From CAYQZD01 sp964421875 (lineage in GTDB: Bacteria > Electryoneota > Tariuqbacteria > Tariuqbacterales > Tariuqbacteraceae): a stretch of 64,000 nucleotides of DNA. The stretch spans positions 1-64,000 of the forward strand of contig CAYQZD010000001.1 in assembly GCA_964421875.1 (NCBI GenBank), read 5' to 3'. The notes under the pieces are model-generated. The model was not told the DNA's origin, made no database searches, and worked only from the letters and a program-made list of their open reading frames with translations. The stretch's first letter is position 1. Each line of letters opens with the position of its first letter. Shown here one piece after another: positions 39,025-48,398 of this stretch. The position numbers and the translations under genes were made by a program.

Positions 39025-42000
39025 ATGAAAATGAATACGTTCTCCTTGGCGCTGATTCTAATCCTTATAACTTCCACCGTATGGGCCGGGACTCTCACCG
39101 GCAACCCCGCCTGCACTAAAGCCGATATCCACATTGAACGTTCCGACCAGCGAGCCCTCGAAGTTGACTTCCGATTACCGGGCATATCCTCCGCCCCGGC
39201 CTCTTACAACGGGGAAAGCTTCGACCTGCTCTACCTCGAAGGCGAAGGGAATACCGGCGATATCGGAGCCCCGGAACTACCCACCGTTACCCGCCTCTTC
39301 GCCATCCCTCATCAAGCGGGAGTGCGAATTGTATCCTTCGAACCGCAGTACCGGACTTATCACGGTATAACACCCTACCCCCACCAAGAGTATGAATACG
39401 GTTCACCCAGGAATTCCGATTCCTGGATTTTCGAGGATAAGTACTATGGTGAAGGCGAATTCTACCCGGAGCGCTGGGTGGAAATCGGCGAACCGGCGAT
39501 TATCCGTGACCTCCGACTCATACCTCTCACGGTGTTCCCCGTCCGAGTGAATCCCGCTACCGGAGAAGCTCGGGTTTTGACCGGTGTCAGAGTGGAGCTT
39601 GCCTTCGATGAAACTCCTTCCCCCAATGTCAAAAGCAGACAGTTCGAGGGGACGGTTCCCTCCTTCAACCGAATCTATCGCAATATGGTGTCGAACTATG
39701 ATTACACCAATCCCAACGGAGTCGAAGCCAAAGGTTCGTTTCTAATAATATACCCCAATGTATCCGGTGTGGCTGGCATCCTCCAGCCCTACTATGAGTG
39801 GAAAATGCGCCTCGGTTACCGCACCGAGATGATTGAGGTTCCCAACAACGCCTCCTCCACCCAGGTGAAAAACATCATTCAGGACGCTTATAATAATTAC
39901 GACCCGCCTCTGGAACACGTGGCGCTGGTGGGGGACGCCAACGGCAGCGTCGCCATTGGCTGTTATATCTACAACACCGGAGGAACCGACCATAACTACT
40001 CCCTGCTGGAAGGGGACGATATTCTCCCGGAAATCACCGTAGGCCGCCTCAGCGTGGGCAGCACCAACGATTTGCGGACCGTCATCAATAAAATTCTATA
40101 TTATGAAAGAGAGCCCTCTCTAACCACAACCGATTGGTATAAAAGCGGAGCCCTGATTGCAGGTAGCTCCGCCAGCGGATTGTCCACTATCCAGATTAAC
40201 CGCTGGATAAAACTGCAGCTTATCGAATTGGGCTTCACCGAAATCGACAGTATGTGGTACACTATGGGCAGCTCCTCCACCATAAGAACATTTATGATAA
40301 ATGAGATGAACGACGGAGTAAGCGTCTTTCACTTTCGCGGCTTGCAGGGGATGAACGGTTGGTCGCCCAGCAGTATCCTCCAGGTCCAGAATGCTTTAAA
40401 AATCCCCTTCGCCACCTGCCTCACCTGCGGAACCGGCTCCTTCAACCAAGGACTGGCGGCTTCCGAAGCCTTCTTCCGCGCCGGTACTCCAACTATCCCC
40501 AAAGGCGCTATCGGCGCGGTGGCCACATCCACAACCCTTACCCACACCCGCTACAACAACTCTATGGATATGGGGATGTGGGCCGGACTCCTGGAATACG
40601 GCCTCACCCAGGCCGGTCCCGCAACCTTCAACGGAAAACTCGAGCTCTACCGCACCTACCAGCACGATTGGGCTACGGGCCACTGCTTCATCTACTGGAA
40701 CAATCTGATGGGCGATCCCACCTCGGACATCTGGCTGGATGTGCCCCAACAAAATGTCGTTTCTCATCCCGACACCCTTCCGGTGGGAACCGGAGAGTTT
40801 ACTGTTACAGTTACCGATTCCACCGGCAATCCCCTCCCCGGAAGATATATCAACCTGTGGAAAGGGGATGAAACCTACACCGGCGGATATACCGATGAAG
40901 ACGGAGCAATCACCGCCCCGGTCAGCTTGACTTCTTCCGGAGAACTTCTGGTGACCGTAACCTGTCACAATGACTACCCCTATCTGGGCGAAACCATAGT
41001 AGTGGAATCCCCGCTGAATATAGGATTGAACAGTCTCAGCGTCATCGACGGCGGCACCCCTCAAACCCGGGGAAACAACGACAGCGAAGCAAATCCTTCT
41101 GAGCTCATAGAACTGGCGCTCTCCCTGAAAAACTACGGCAGTTCCCGCACTGCCACCGGCGTTAGCGCCGTCATCTCCACTCACGACACCAGCGTATCGA
41201 TTACATCCGCTTCCTCCAATTTTCAGGATATGGCTCCAGGCGAAGTAAAAACTCCCGATGGACAATTCATCGTCCAACTCGGGCCCACTTTCCGCCAGGG
41301 CTACCGCATCCCCTTCGCCGCTACCATCACCACCAACCAGGCGATCTTCAACGCCCGCTTCGATATTCGCGTGAGTTCGGGCGAAGCGGTGGTGGACAGC
41401 CTCACCATAACCGGCGGTTATTTCAATCCCGGCGACACCGACAACCTGGTGCTTTTCGTCCACAACACCGGAGAATGGGACTTAAACAATGTGACCGGCG
41501 TGATTTCCATCGCCGATACTATGGTCACCATCATCGACGAGGAAGCCGGTTTTGGAAATATCTCCGCCGGACAAACCGTCTCCAATCAATCGAATCCCTT
41601 CGTCGTTGCCGCCAATTCCTTCATCACTAACGGACTGTCGGAAACCTTCACCCTCCGCCTCACAAGCTCCAACGGCCAGATTCAAGACCTCTATTTCAGC
41701 CTCACCGCAGGAACTGTCGATGATGACGACCCCTTCGGACCCGATTCCTACGGCTACTTCTGTATCGACGACGCCGACGAACTCTATACGTTCCACCCAA
41801 TCTGTGATTGGACTGAAATCTCCGGCATAGGAACCCCTTTAAACCTGCCTGATACCGGCGGAGACAACGATAAATCTATAGTGATAACTCTCCCCTTCAG
41901 TTTCCGCTTTTACGGCGAAAACCATCAAGCCCTCACCGTATGCTCCAACGGCTGGATGGCTTTCGGCAGTTGGGCGCTTATCACCGAGTTCCGCAACCAA

Positions 42001-43134
42001 ACCATACCCTGCTCCTTCGGACCGCCCTCCGGGATGGTCATTCCCTACTGGGATAACCTGAAAACTCAGGGCGGAAATATGGGGGTTTACCAGTATTACG
42101 ACCAGCCGGGACATCGTTTCATAATCGAATATTACAACTGTCCCCACACTTCCAGCTCCAGTGGGACTCAGACCTTTCAAGTTATTTTCTACGACCAGGC
42201 CTACCATCCCACCCGCACCGGCGACGGAGAAATCGTCTTTCAGTACCAGACCTTCCACGCTGTGGTCGGTCCCTCGACTGACCACGCCTACTGGACCACC
42301 GGGATAATGAATCCCGGCCACACCGACGGCTTGGAATACGCCTTCTGGAACCGTTATCACCCCGGAGCGGCGCCGCTGCAATCCGGTATTCCCACAAGCT
42401 CTGGTAGAGCAGTTAAGTTCACTACCAACATCCCCATCAGAGGCCCCCGCCCCCTGACAATCGACATCGAGCCGATTTCACCCCCCATTGTGATTCCGCC
42501 GCAGGGTGGCAGCTTCCGCTACACCGCGTTTGTAGCGGACACAGGCTCTTACATCATTGACTTCGACGCCTGGGTGCACGCAACCCTCCCCAACGGACTC
42601 CAGTTTGGGCCCCTGCTGGTCAGGGTTGGCAACCGGATAGAGCCGGGTATGTCCTTCACGCGCACTGTCACGCAATATATCCCCGGACAGGCGGGACCGG
42701 GCAATTACTTAATCAACGCCTTCCTGGGAGACTACAACACCCGCGAGGTCTGGACTACCGACAGCCTCCCCTTCAGCAAGTCCGGCTCCGATCCCGGTTT
42801 CTACGGCGAATGGAAGACTTTCGGCTGGGACGGAGAAATTCCCAAAGCGGGAATCGAACCAAGTCTCCCGCTGGAGTTTTCCCTGCTGCCCCCCAGTCCT
42901 AATCCCTTCAATCCCGCTGCCGCGCTCTGCTTCCGGCTTCCGGTCGCAAGCCCGGTGAAAATCGCAGTATATGATGTTAACGGACGCGAAGCCGCGCTGC
43001 TAACGGAGGGATTCTTCCCGGCGGGAAGTCATCAGGTCGAATGGAACGCTGCCGGCAATCCCAGCGGGGTTTACTTTGCCATTATGAACGCTGGCGATTT
43101 CAAGCAGGTGCGGAAGCTATTATTGTTGAAATAA
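39025..43134 (+). CDS. Gingipain-like C25 cysteine protease with T9SS sorting domain
   Basis: 1369 residues with a signal peptide (FSLALILILITSTVWA), then a propeptide (VTRLFAIPHQAGVRI, DLRLIPLTVFPVRVNPATGE). The C25 caspase-fold catalytic domain has His436 in VFHFRG and Cys465/Cys468 in FATCLTCGTG; spacing to His fits gingipains best for Cys468, with Cys465 the alternative. Several Ig-like and jelly-roll modules follow. The T9SS sorting domain ends the protein (LPPSPNPFNPAAAL, YDVNGREAAL, SGVYFAIM). ATG at 39025; the in-frame ATG two codons on is an alternative. Secreted endopeptidase; specificity unknown. Confidence 0.92.
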   Translation: MKMNTFSLALILILITSTVWAGTLTGNPACTKADIHIERSDQRALEVDFRLPGISSAPASYNGESFDLLYLEGEGNTGDIGAPELPTVTRLFAIPHQAGVRIVSFEPQYRTYHGITPYPHQEYEYGSPRNSDSWIFEDKYYGEGEFYPERWVEIGEPAIIRDLRLIPLTVFPVRVNPATGEARVLTGVRVELAFDETPSPNVKSRQFEGTVPSFNRIYRNMVSNYDYTNPNGVEAKGSFLIIYPNVSGVAGILQPYYEWKMRLGYRTEMIEVPNNASSTQVKNIIQDAYNNYDPPLEHVALVGDANGSVAIGCYIYNTGGTDHNYSLLEGDDILPEITVGRLSVGSTNDLRTVINKILYYEREPSLTTTDWYKSGALIAGSSASGLSTIQINRWIKLQLIELGFTEIDSMWYTMGSSSTIRTFMINEMNDGVSVFHFRGLQGMNGWSPSSILQVQNALKIPFATCLTCGTGSFNQGLAASEAFFRAGTPTIPKGAIGAVATSTTLTHTRYNNSMDMGMWAGLLEYGLTQAGPATFNGKLELYRTYQHDWATGHCFIYWNNLMGDPTSDIWLDVPQQNVVSHPDTLPVGTGEFTVTVTDSTGNPLPGRYINLWKGDETYTGGYTDEDGAITAPVSLTSSGELLVTVTCHNDYPYLGETIVVESPLNIGLNSLSVIDGGTPQTRGNNDSEANPSELIELALSLKNYGSSRTATGVSAVISTHDTSVSITSASSNFQDMAPGEVKTPDGQFIVQLGPTFRQGYRIPFAATITTNQAIFNARFDIRVSSGEAVVDSLTITGGYFNPGDTDNLVLFVHNTGEWDLNNVTGVISIADTMVTIIDEEAGFGNISAGQTVSNQSNPFVVAANSFITNGLSETFTLRLTSSNGQIQDLYFSLTAGTVDDDDPFGPDSYGYFCIDDADELYTFHPICDWTEISGIGTPLNLPDTGGDNDKSIVITLPFSFRFYGENHQALTVCSNGWMAFGSWALITEFRNQTIPCSFGPPSGMVIPYWDNLKTQGGNMGVYQYYDQPGHRFIIEYYNCPHTSSSSGTQTFQVIFYDQAYHPTRTGDGEIVFQYQTFHAVVGPSTDHAYWTTGIMNPGHTDGLEYAFWNRYHPGAAPLQSGIPTSSGRAVKFTTNIPIRGPRPLTIDIEPISPPIVIPPQGGSFRYTAFVADTGSYIIDFDAWVHATLPNGLQFGPLLVRVGNRIEPGMSFTRTVTQYIPGQAGPGNYLINAFLGDYNTREVWTTDSLPFSKSGSDPGFYGEWKTFGWDGEIPKAGIEPSLPLEFSLLPPSPNPFNPAAALCFRLPVASPVKIAVYDVNGREAALLTEGFFPAGSHQVEWNAAGNPSGVYFAIMNAGDFKQVRKLLLLK

Positions 43135-43161
43135 ATTGCTGATGCTTTAAGAAATTTTGAG

Positions 43162-43195
43162 GGCGCTGTGATTCGACCGATTCGCAGCGCCTTTT
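43162..43195 (+). terminator. Terminator after the C25 protease gene
   Basis: Stem GGCGCTG/CAGCGCC with a 16-base loop, followed by TTTT. Confidence 0.7.
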
Positions 43196-43213
43196 CTATC
43201 TCTGAAAAAGTAT

Positions 43214-44479
43214 ATGCTATTCTACGATACACTTTCACTCCTTCGCCGCTCTTCCGCGGCAAGGCTGATGCTGACCTACGGCGCTTTCACCGGCTCCATC
43301 TACACTCTTTCTATGTTCGGAGAGGTCATTGCCCGCAAGTCCCTGGGCGCCTCGACCCTGCAGGTCACACTGCTCTCGATGGTAATGCCCGTGACCAGTC
43401 TCACCTCCATCTGGTGGGGCTCTGCGATGGCCGGCCGCGACCAACGCCCGTTACTCTGGTTTACCGGGATAGGGGGCGCTGTGGCCCTGGGCTCAGGAAT
43501 CTTCCTGGAAACCTACAACCACCTCCTGCTTATCTACGTCCTGTTCAATCTCACCTTCGTTCTGCAGCGAACCGCTCAGAACCGGGTGTTCCAGCAGCAC
43601 ATCCCTCCGGCGAAAACCGGCGGACTGTTCGGCCTCACTCACGGCGTCAGAATGCTGCTGGGCGCGGTAATCGCCGCCGCGGCGGGGTGGTGGCTGGAAA
43701 CGGCTGACAAGGGGTGGCAGCAGCTTCTGCTTTTCATGGCAATAATCTGCTTCTTAGCCGTCGCCGCCATCGCCTCGATTCCCACCGCAGACTGCAAAGG
43801 GTGCGACACACCCTCGAAGACCTTCCGATTAACGGGACCTTTGAAGAACATCTACCTCCTGCTAAAGCGCCGCCCCGACTACCTCCGCTTTGAAGCCGCC
43901 TTTATGATTTACGGCGTCGCCTTCATGATGACCCTTCCCGTAGCGCCGGTCTATCTCGTGGACGACCTTGCACTGGGATACGAGGAAATCGGAATTGCCC
44001 GCGGGACCGTGAGCCAGTTGGTGATGATTGGCGCCATCCCCCTATTCGGGAGACTTTTCGACCGCACCACTCCCCATCGTATGGCTGCCGCCGCATACGC
44101 AGTATTGGCGCTCTATCCCCTGGCGCTGATTTCCGCCAGCGTTTTCTCCGGAACCGCCAGGTTCGTTCTGGTGATAATCGCTTATCTCATCTTTGGAGCG
44201 GCGATGAGCGGAGTGATGATTCTCTGGAACCTGGCTTCCCTCCGCTTCACCGGAAAAGGTGAAGACGCCGGAGTTTACCAGTCAGTGCATGTAGCGGCCA
44301 CCGGCGTCAGGGGACTCTTCGCCCCCTTCCTGGGATTCGCGGTGATGGAGTTGGTGGGACGGGAAGCCGCGCTGGTAGCATCCTCAGGGTTATGGCTGAT
44401 AGCTTCGATAGCTATGGTCGGAGTTAGATGGTGGGACCACCGCGCCGGAGAAAATCTGTCTCTGCGCGTTCAGGAATAA
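43214..44479 (+). CDS. MFS transporter
   Basis: 421 residues with about twelve membrane helices. It shows MFS patterns: a RKSLGASTLQVTLLSM loop, GLFGLTHGVRMLLGA in the middle of the N-terminal half, and two six-helix halves joined by a hydrophilic loop (TADCKGCDTPSKTFR). C-terminal half: YEEIGIARGTVSQLVMIG and PLFGRLFDRTTPHRM, the loop typical of MFS. Substrate unknown. The ATG at 43214 has only a weak ribosome site. It stands alone and is convergent with the hypE unit. Confidence 0.85.
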   Translation: MLFYDTLSLLRRSSAARLMLTYGAFTGSIYTLSMFGEVIARKSLGASTLQVTLLSMVMPVTSLTSIWWGSAMAGRDQRPLLWFTGIGGAVALGSGIFLETYNHLLLIYVLFNLTFVLQRTAQNRVFQQHIPPAKTGGLFGLTHGVRMLLGAVIAAAAGWWLETADKGWQQLLLFMAIICFLAVAAIASIPTADCKGCDTPSKTFRLTGPLKNIYLLLKRRPDYLRFEAAFMIYGVAFMMTLPVAPVYLVDDLALGYEEIGIARGTVSQLVMIGAIPLFGRLFDRTTPHRMAAAAYAVLALYPLALISASVFSGTARFVLVIIAYLIFGAAMSGVMILWNLASLRFTGKGEDAGVYQSVHVAATGVRGLFAPFLGFAVMELVGREAALVASSGLWLIASIAMVGVRWWDHRAGENLSLRVQE

Positions 44480-44556
44480 AGGGAATATGATACTTGGACA
44501 GATAATTGAAGGAGTGTATCAGAATAGACTTTTGATTGTCGGCGGAATTTCCGCCC

Positions 44557-45612
44557 TCAGCAAATCCGCGGGAGTTGCTCGCCGCTGGGCATATCCACTA
44601 TTCGAGGACTGCCGATTTCGCTCATCATAGTCACCAGTCCCGGTGAACCGGCGCGCGCAGTTCCGATAACCGCGCTTCCCCCGCCCAGAGGATGCGCCCG
44701 CATCAACTCCAAAGCCCTTCCCGCATCCTGCTCCCTCACAAAGCAGACAAACCTGCCCTCATTAGCGATATACAGAGGGTCTAAACCTAAAATTTCGCAG
44801 GCTCCGCGCACACCCTCACTCACCGGAATCGCAGATTCCTCAACGTGAATCTCGAAATTCCCCGACTCCGCGATTTCCACCAGAGCGCTGCCCAGTCCGC
44901 CCCGTGTGAGGTCCCGCAGGCAGTGAATCTCGACTCCGCTGTCGAGAAGAAACATCACCAATTCAGACAGAGGAGCGCAATCGCTCTCAACCGCGCTCTC
45001 AAAACTTAAACCCTCTCGCTCCGACATAACCGCAATACCATGCCGGCCGATATCACCGCTTATGAGCGCCGCGTCGCCGGGTTTTATCCTGCCCGGCGAA
45101 AGCTCGCCCTCAACTGTAACCAGCCCCACTCCGGCGGTGTTGATATAGACTCCGTCACCTTTACCCCGGTCCACCACCTTGGTATCGCCGGTGATAACCT
45201 TGACGCCGGCAGCTTCCGCCGCCCCCCGCATCGACTGCGCTACCCGCCACAGCGTCTCCAGCGGAAATCCCTCCTCCAGGATGAATCCCGCCGACAAATA
45301 TAGCGGTTTCGCCCCGCACATCGCCAGGTCGTTGACCGTCCCGTTTACCGCTAAAGTCCCGATGTCCCCGCCGGGAAAAAACAGAGGGCGCACCACGTAT
45401 GAATCGGTGGTGAAAGCCAGTCTGCCCGATTCCACCGAAAACACCGTCCCATCCCCCAGCTGATTCAACATTGGATTCCCGTAAGCGGCGGAAAAAATCT
45501 CCTCGACTAAACGCCGCATCTGACTCCCACCGCCCCCGTGCGCCAAGGTCACATAGGATTGACCGGATAAGGGCAGGGGACAACTTGGAGTGAAATCGCT
45601 TTTGTCCTTCAT
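44557..45612 (-). CDS. hypE: Hydrogenase expression/formation protein HypE
   Basis: Dehydrates the S-carbamoyl group received from HypF to the thiocyanate used as the CN ligand of [NiFe] hydrogenase. 351 residues from the ATG at 45612. A longer frame to 45660 would overlap the preceding small gene. It has the AIRS/PurM fold with [51 protein letters not shown] and [10 protein letters not shown], and it ends in PRIC, whose terminal Cys carries the modification. It lies 4 bases after the ribbon-helix-helix gene and about 5.7 kb from hypDC, separated by the ligase pair and porin. Confidence 0.96.
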   Translation of the reverse strand: MKDKSDFTPSCPLPLSGQSYVTLAHGGGGSQMRRLVEEIFSAAYGNPMLNQLGDGTVFSVESGRLAFTTDSYVVRPLFFPGGDIGTLAVNGTVNDLAMCGAKPLYLSAGFILEEGFPLETLWRVAQSMRGAAEAAGVKVITGDTKVVDRGKGDGVYINTAGVGLVTVEGELSPGRIKPGDAALISGDIGRHGIAVMSEREGLSFESAVESDCAPLSELVMFLLDSGVEIHCLRDLTRGGLGSALVEIAESGNFEIHVEESAIPVSEGVRGACEILGLDPLYIANEGRFVCFVREQDAGRALELMRAHPLGGGSAVIGTARAGSPGLVTMMSEIGSPRIVDMPSGEQLPRIC

Positions 45613-45616
45613 AGTC

Positions 45617-45829
45617 TTAGAAATATCCCAGGTTACGCAAGCGTGTTCGAATGCGGTCAATCTCTTCGGCGCTCAACTCCTCCCGCCGGGAACCCTCCTG
45701 CATCCGCGCCATCAAATCTCTCAGGATATACACCACAAACTCGTTGACCGAGCTGAATCCCGAAGGAGCGATGATGGTTTTAATACGCTCATAGAGCGGC
45801 CGGGGAATCTTAAGTGTAACCTTGTCCAT
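45617..45829 (-). CDS. Small ribbon-helix-helix-like protein upstream of hypE
   Basis: 70 residues from the ATG at 45829 with a GGGAG site (a TTG three codons earlier is possible). The pattern is a short strand ([15 protein letters not shown]) followed by two helices ([16 protein letters not shown]), like CopG/Arc-type DNA-binding proteins, plus a charged tail ([22 protein letters not shown]). It ends 4 bases before the hypE start, so the two are coupled. Possible role: regulator of hydrogenase maturation. This is inferred from position only. Confidence 0.65.
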   Translation of the reverse strand: MDKVTLKIPRPLYERIKTIIAPSGFSSVNEFVVYILRDLMARMQEGSRREELSAEEIDRIRTRLRNLGYF

Positions 45830-46146
45830 AATGTTCAACTCCCGTAATTAGAAATAACTAACTACATCTAGATTAATATTATTAATGGAAATGGATCGAT
45901 TAATCTGAAAACAGCGGTTGCCTTAAAACGCTAGCTATGAATTTTTCCGCGGTGCAGCGGATTGTGCATAGCAGCGTCCATAAATCCACGAATTAGGATT
46001 TAATCTTGATTCTTACTTAAAAATGAAGTACATTTTTGATGTCAAGTTATTCACAAAAAATACTATAATTATTCCTGATTTTAATGAATGCTGTCTGCAT
46101 TAGCTTCGAATTTTATTGTTAACCAACGTCTTGCATCCGAACAAAA
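45830..46146. other. 317-base divergent gap between the hypE unit and ligase A
   Basis: AT-rich, largely unique sequence with a small inverted word pair near 45950 (ccgcggtgcagcgg). It holds the promoter region of ligase A (46006-46034). The right half is related to the region upstream of ligase B. No gene. Confidence 0.5.
46006..46034 (+). promoter_or_regulatory. Putative promoter of ligase A, conserved in copy B
   Basis: taatcTTGATT, 17-base spacer, TACATT. The same arrangement is kept upstream of the paralogue at 48081-48109. Confidence 0.5.
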
Positions 46147-47700
46147 ATGATGAACAAAAGGTCATACGTATTCGAAGTCAACGGATTTGAAAAGGCGGAA
46201 AAGGTCTTCTTGGTCGCCTTTTATTTAGTGGATTTAGTCTATTCCTGGCACACTCTAAACTACCGCCCTCGAGGTGAGAGCTTCCTTTTTCCCTTTATAG
46301 TACCCCTTGTACTATATATGTTTAAAAGCAGACTATTCTTCTTATCGCTATTGATAGCCTTCCAAATCGCCGTCGCTTTTCTATTTTTAGGAGCGCCCGG
46401 TGACGTGGTCAAATACACTGCTACGGCGTTCCTGGTAATGATAGCTTTGAGCAAATCGGAAACCGCATTCTACATTTCCGTCGCGGCAATCTACACCTTT
46501 TTCCTGCCCAAAATCCAGAATATGGATATAGTCCACGTCCTGCTGGTGTTCCTTTTCTTCAGTTTAATTGTCACCTTGGATAAAACAAAGTCTACAGGTT
46601 ACAATAGAACAAGTGTAGTTAATAAACTAATGCTGGCGCTCTTTGTCTGGACAAATATCTCCATCCTCTGGTGTCCCAGCGCCACCAATGCTTTTTTCAG
46701 ATACGCCGACAACATCAGTTTCTTCCTGGTTTATTGGGTCACATTGATTCTGGTCGATGATGAACGTAAAGTGGTAAATACGCTCTGGATATTCGCAATA
46801 GGGGGTGTGGCGATGACTTTTATCGGAGCTATGTCGATATTAACGCCTTTCTTTCCTAACGTGGACTATATGGCGCTTAAAAATCACGTCTCATCTTTGT
46901 TAACTTTCTCTATATTCGCTCAACTGGCGCTGTACTATACAAGGTCGATGAAGCTCCCCTCGATATTGGTGACATTCATCATTCTATCGACAATTCTCTG
47001 TATGTTTTCACTTAGCTCTAAAGGTGGAATTTTTGCCATAATTGTCTCGCTTCTATTATTTCTCAAGCTGAAAAATCCGAACAAAACTAAAAGGAATAAC
47101 AGACTATTAACCACCGCTACCGGAATTATTACCCTGTTCCTCTTCGCGCAAATCCTCTTGGTTCCTCTGGTCTATGTAAAACTCAGCGATAAATTCCATG
47201 GGGAAAACTTCCCCATCGTTCTCGCCACGTTACCCTTCAGGTTGGAGCAATGGCGCTATGCGGAAAAGATGATTAATACCGATGGACACCCGCTCACCGG
47301 AGTTGGGATGAGCGGATTCGCTTACCTGCACTATGACGCCTGGGAACATCAATTCACTCCGCGCCCGTTTATGATATCCACCCATTGTATTTATGTGCAA
47401 GTATATGTAGACTATGGAATCATCGGATTGATTGTTTTCATATTCCTGACAATAGCTTTCTTCTTAATCTTGAGTAAGTCCATCAAGCGGATGACGAACG
47501 AATCGATGCGTATGTACGCTTTAACTATGTACGCAGGAGCCCTCGCCTTCCTCATTCACGGACTTGTTGACTGGTCGTTGAGCGACGAACGATTCTGGTT
47601 CTTCATCGGTCTCGGAGTAGCCATTGTATTCATTGATAAAAACCAGCGCCTTAAAAAACAACCTGAGCAAATCAGCGAGCCCACTGAACCAATACTGTAA
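46147..47700 (+). CDS. O-antigen ligase/polymerase-like membrane protein, paralogue A
   Basis: 517 residues with about 11-12 membrane helices and the Wzy_C/O-antigen-ligase loop: FRLEQWRYAEKMI, HPLTGVGMSGFAYLHYDA, then THCIYVQVYVDYGIIGL, ending with a helix pair and HGLVDWSLSDERFWFF. Such proteins join or polymerise lipid-linked glycans in the envelope. It is highly similar along its whole length to the next gene (same 517-residue length), so it arose by tandem duplication. ATG at 46147, with the next ATG one codon on. Confidence 0.85.
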   Translation: MMNKRSYVFEVNGFEKAEKVFLVAFYLVDLVYSWHTLNYRPRGESFLFPFIVPLVLYMFKSRLFFLSLLIAFQIAVAFLFLGAPGDVVKYTATAFLVMIALSKSETAFYISVAAIYTFFLPKIQNMDIVHVLLVFLFFSLIVTLDKTKSTGYNRTSVVNKLMLALFVWTNISILWCPSATNAFFRYADNISFFLVYWVTLILVDDERKVVNTLWIFAIGGVAMTFIGAMSILTPFFPNVDYMALKNHVSSLLTFSIFAQLALYYTRSMKLPSILVTFIILSTILCMFSLSSKGGIFAIIVSLLLFLKLKNPNKTKRNNRLLTTATGIITLFLFAQILLVPLVYVKLSDKFHGENFPIVLATLPFRLEQWRYAEKMINTDGHPLTGVGMSGFAYLHYDAWEHQFTPRPFMISTHCIYVQVYVDYGIIGLIVFIFLTIAFFLILSKSIKRMTNESMRMYALTMYAGALAFLIHGLVDWSLSDERFWFFIGLGVAIVFIDKNQRLKKQPEQISEPTEPIL

Positions 47701-47780
47701 TTATGTCCTCGCAACCATATACAATAAAGGACGAAAGTGGAGCTGCCTCTCGACTTCCCCCGCCAATCCTCAGAAGCGGT
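47701..47780 (-). pseudogene. Remnant of the porin 3' end left by tandem duplication
   Basis: Directly after ligase A, about 80 bases align with the last ~27 codons of the porin gene that follows ligase B. A translated piece SEDWRGK...FVLYC matches SEDWQGK...FVYLL of the porin. The end LLYMVART plus stop matches LLMSARI plus stop, after a net 2-base indel that breaks the frame. The stop codon lies at the same distance from the ligase stop in both copies. Confidence 0.7.
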
Positions 47781-47873
47781 GCGGTATAAACACACTCGGC
47801 GAGCAGCCGGGGAATCCTAGGGGTAAACTTGTCCCGAAGACTTCATCAATTATATGAGAGAATAAGTAAATAT

Positions 47874-48055
47874 CTATTTTAGTAACACTTTACATACATG
47901 AAGTCAGCTTTAACACTGCTGTCATTCCAGCTTGACTGATATCTTACAGCAGAATAATTGAAGTGCAGATTCCCGAGGCGTTCACTTCGTTCTCTTGCGG
48001 AAATGACATATTGGGCAGACGCTTCATATACTTAAAGTGACACCTATTTTAGTAA
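47874..48055. mobile_element. MITE-like element with terminal inverted repeats
   Basis: Left end CACTTTACATACATGAAG (47886-47903) and right end CTTCATATACTTAAAGTG (48022-48039) are inverted repeats, 15 of 18 matching. They are flanked by the 12-base direct repeat ctattttagtaa at 47874-47885 and 48044-48055. The interior holds a family C-like element (gtcattcc ... ggaaatgaca). No coding capacity. Confidence 0.5.
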
Positions 48056-48080
48056 TATAAGGTGAATGTATTGGTTAATC

Positions 48081-48109
48081 TTGATTGTCACTTGAAAATA
48101 GAGTACTTT
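48081..48109 (+). promoter_or_regulatory. Putative promoter of ligase B, conserved in copy A
   Basis: taatcTTGATT, 17-base spacer, TACTTT, matching the site before ligase A. It lies 290 bases before the start codon compared with 113 in copy A. Confidence 0.5.
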
Positions 48110-48398
48110 TACAGTTACCGAAATCATCATCGATAACACCACAATAATTCCCGTTATCAGCCCACTATCATTAGCTCTGGACACGTGTGAATCAGGCTTT
48201 TAAATAGGGTTGTTTCCGCGGATGATTTACAAATTAACCTAAGTTTGATAAGCTTGGATTTTACCTACTCCAGAAAATGTCTCTGTGCGACAATCCCGGA
48301 CTATTAAAAACACTCACCCAATAACTATCGGATGGATGCAGTCTGCATTACCAGCGGAGATAAATATTTTAAGCCAGTGTATCGCATCTAATACATAA

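Larger units (their letters stand above)
47781..48398. other. Gap between the ligase paralogues, no gene
   Basis: After the porin remnant comes unique sequence, the MITE-like element, a promoter-like site (48081-48109), and AT-rich sequence sharing short blocks with the region before ligase A (gatgcagtctgcatta here, gaatgctgtctgcatta there). Confidence 0.5.

Noticed and set aside
40396..41463. 355-codon minus-strand frame inside the C25 protease gene
   Set aside because: Antisense to a protein with clear signal peptide, catalytic and sorting domains; no motif of its own.
47624..47857. 77-codon plus-strand frame overlapping the end of ligase A
   Set aside because: Out of frame with the ligase and running through the porin remnant; no family pattern or ribosome site.
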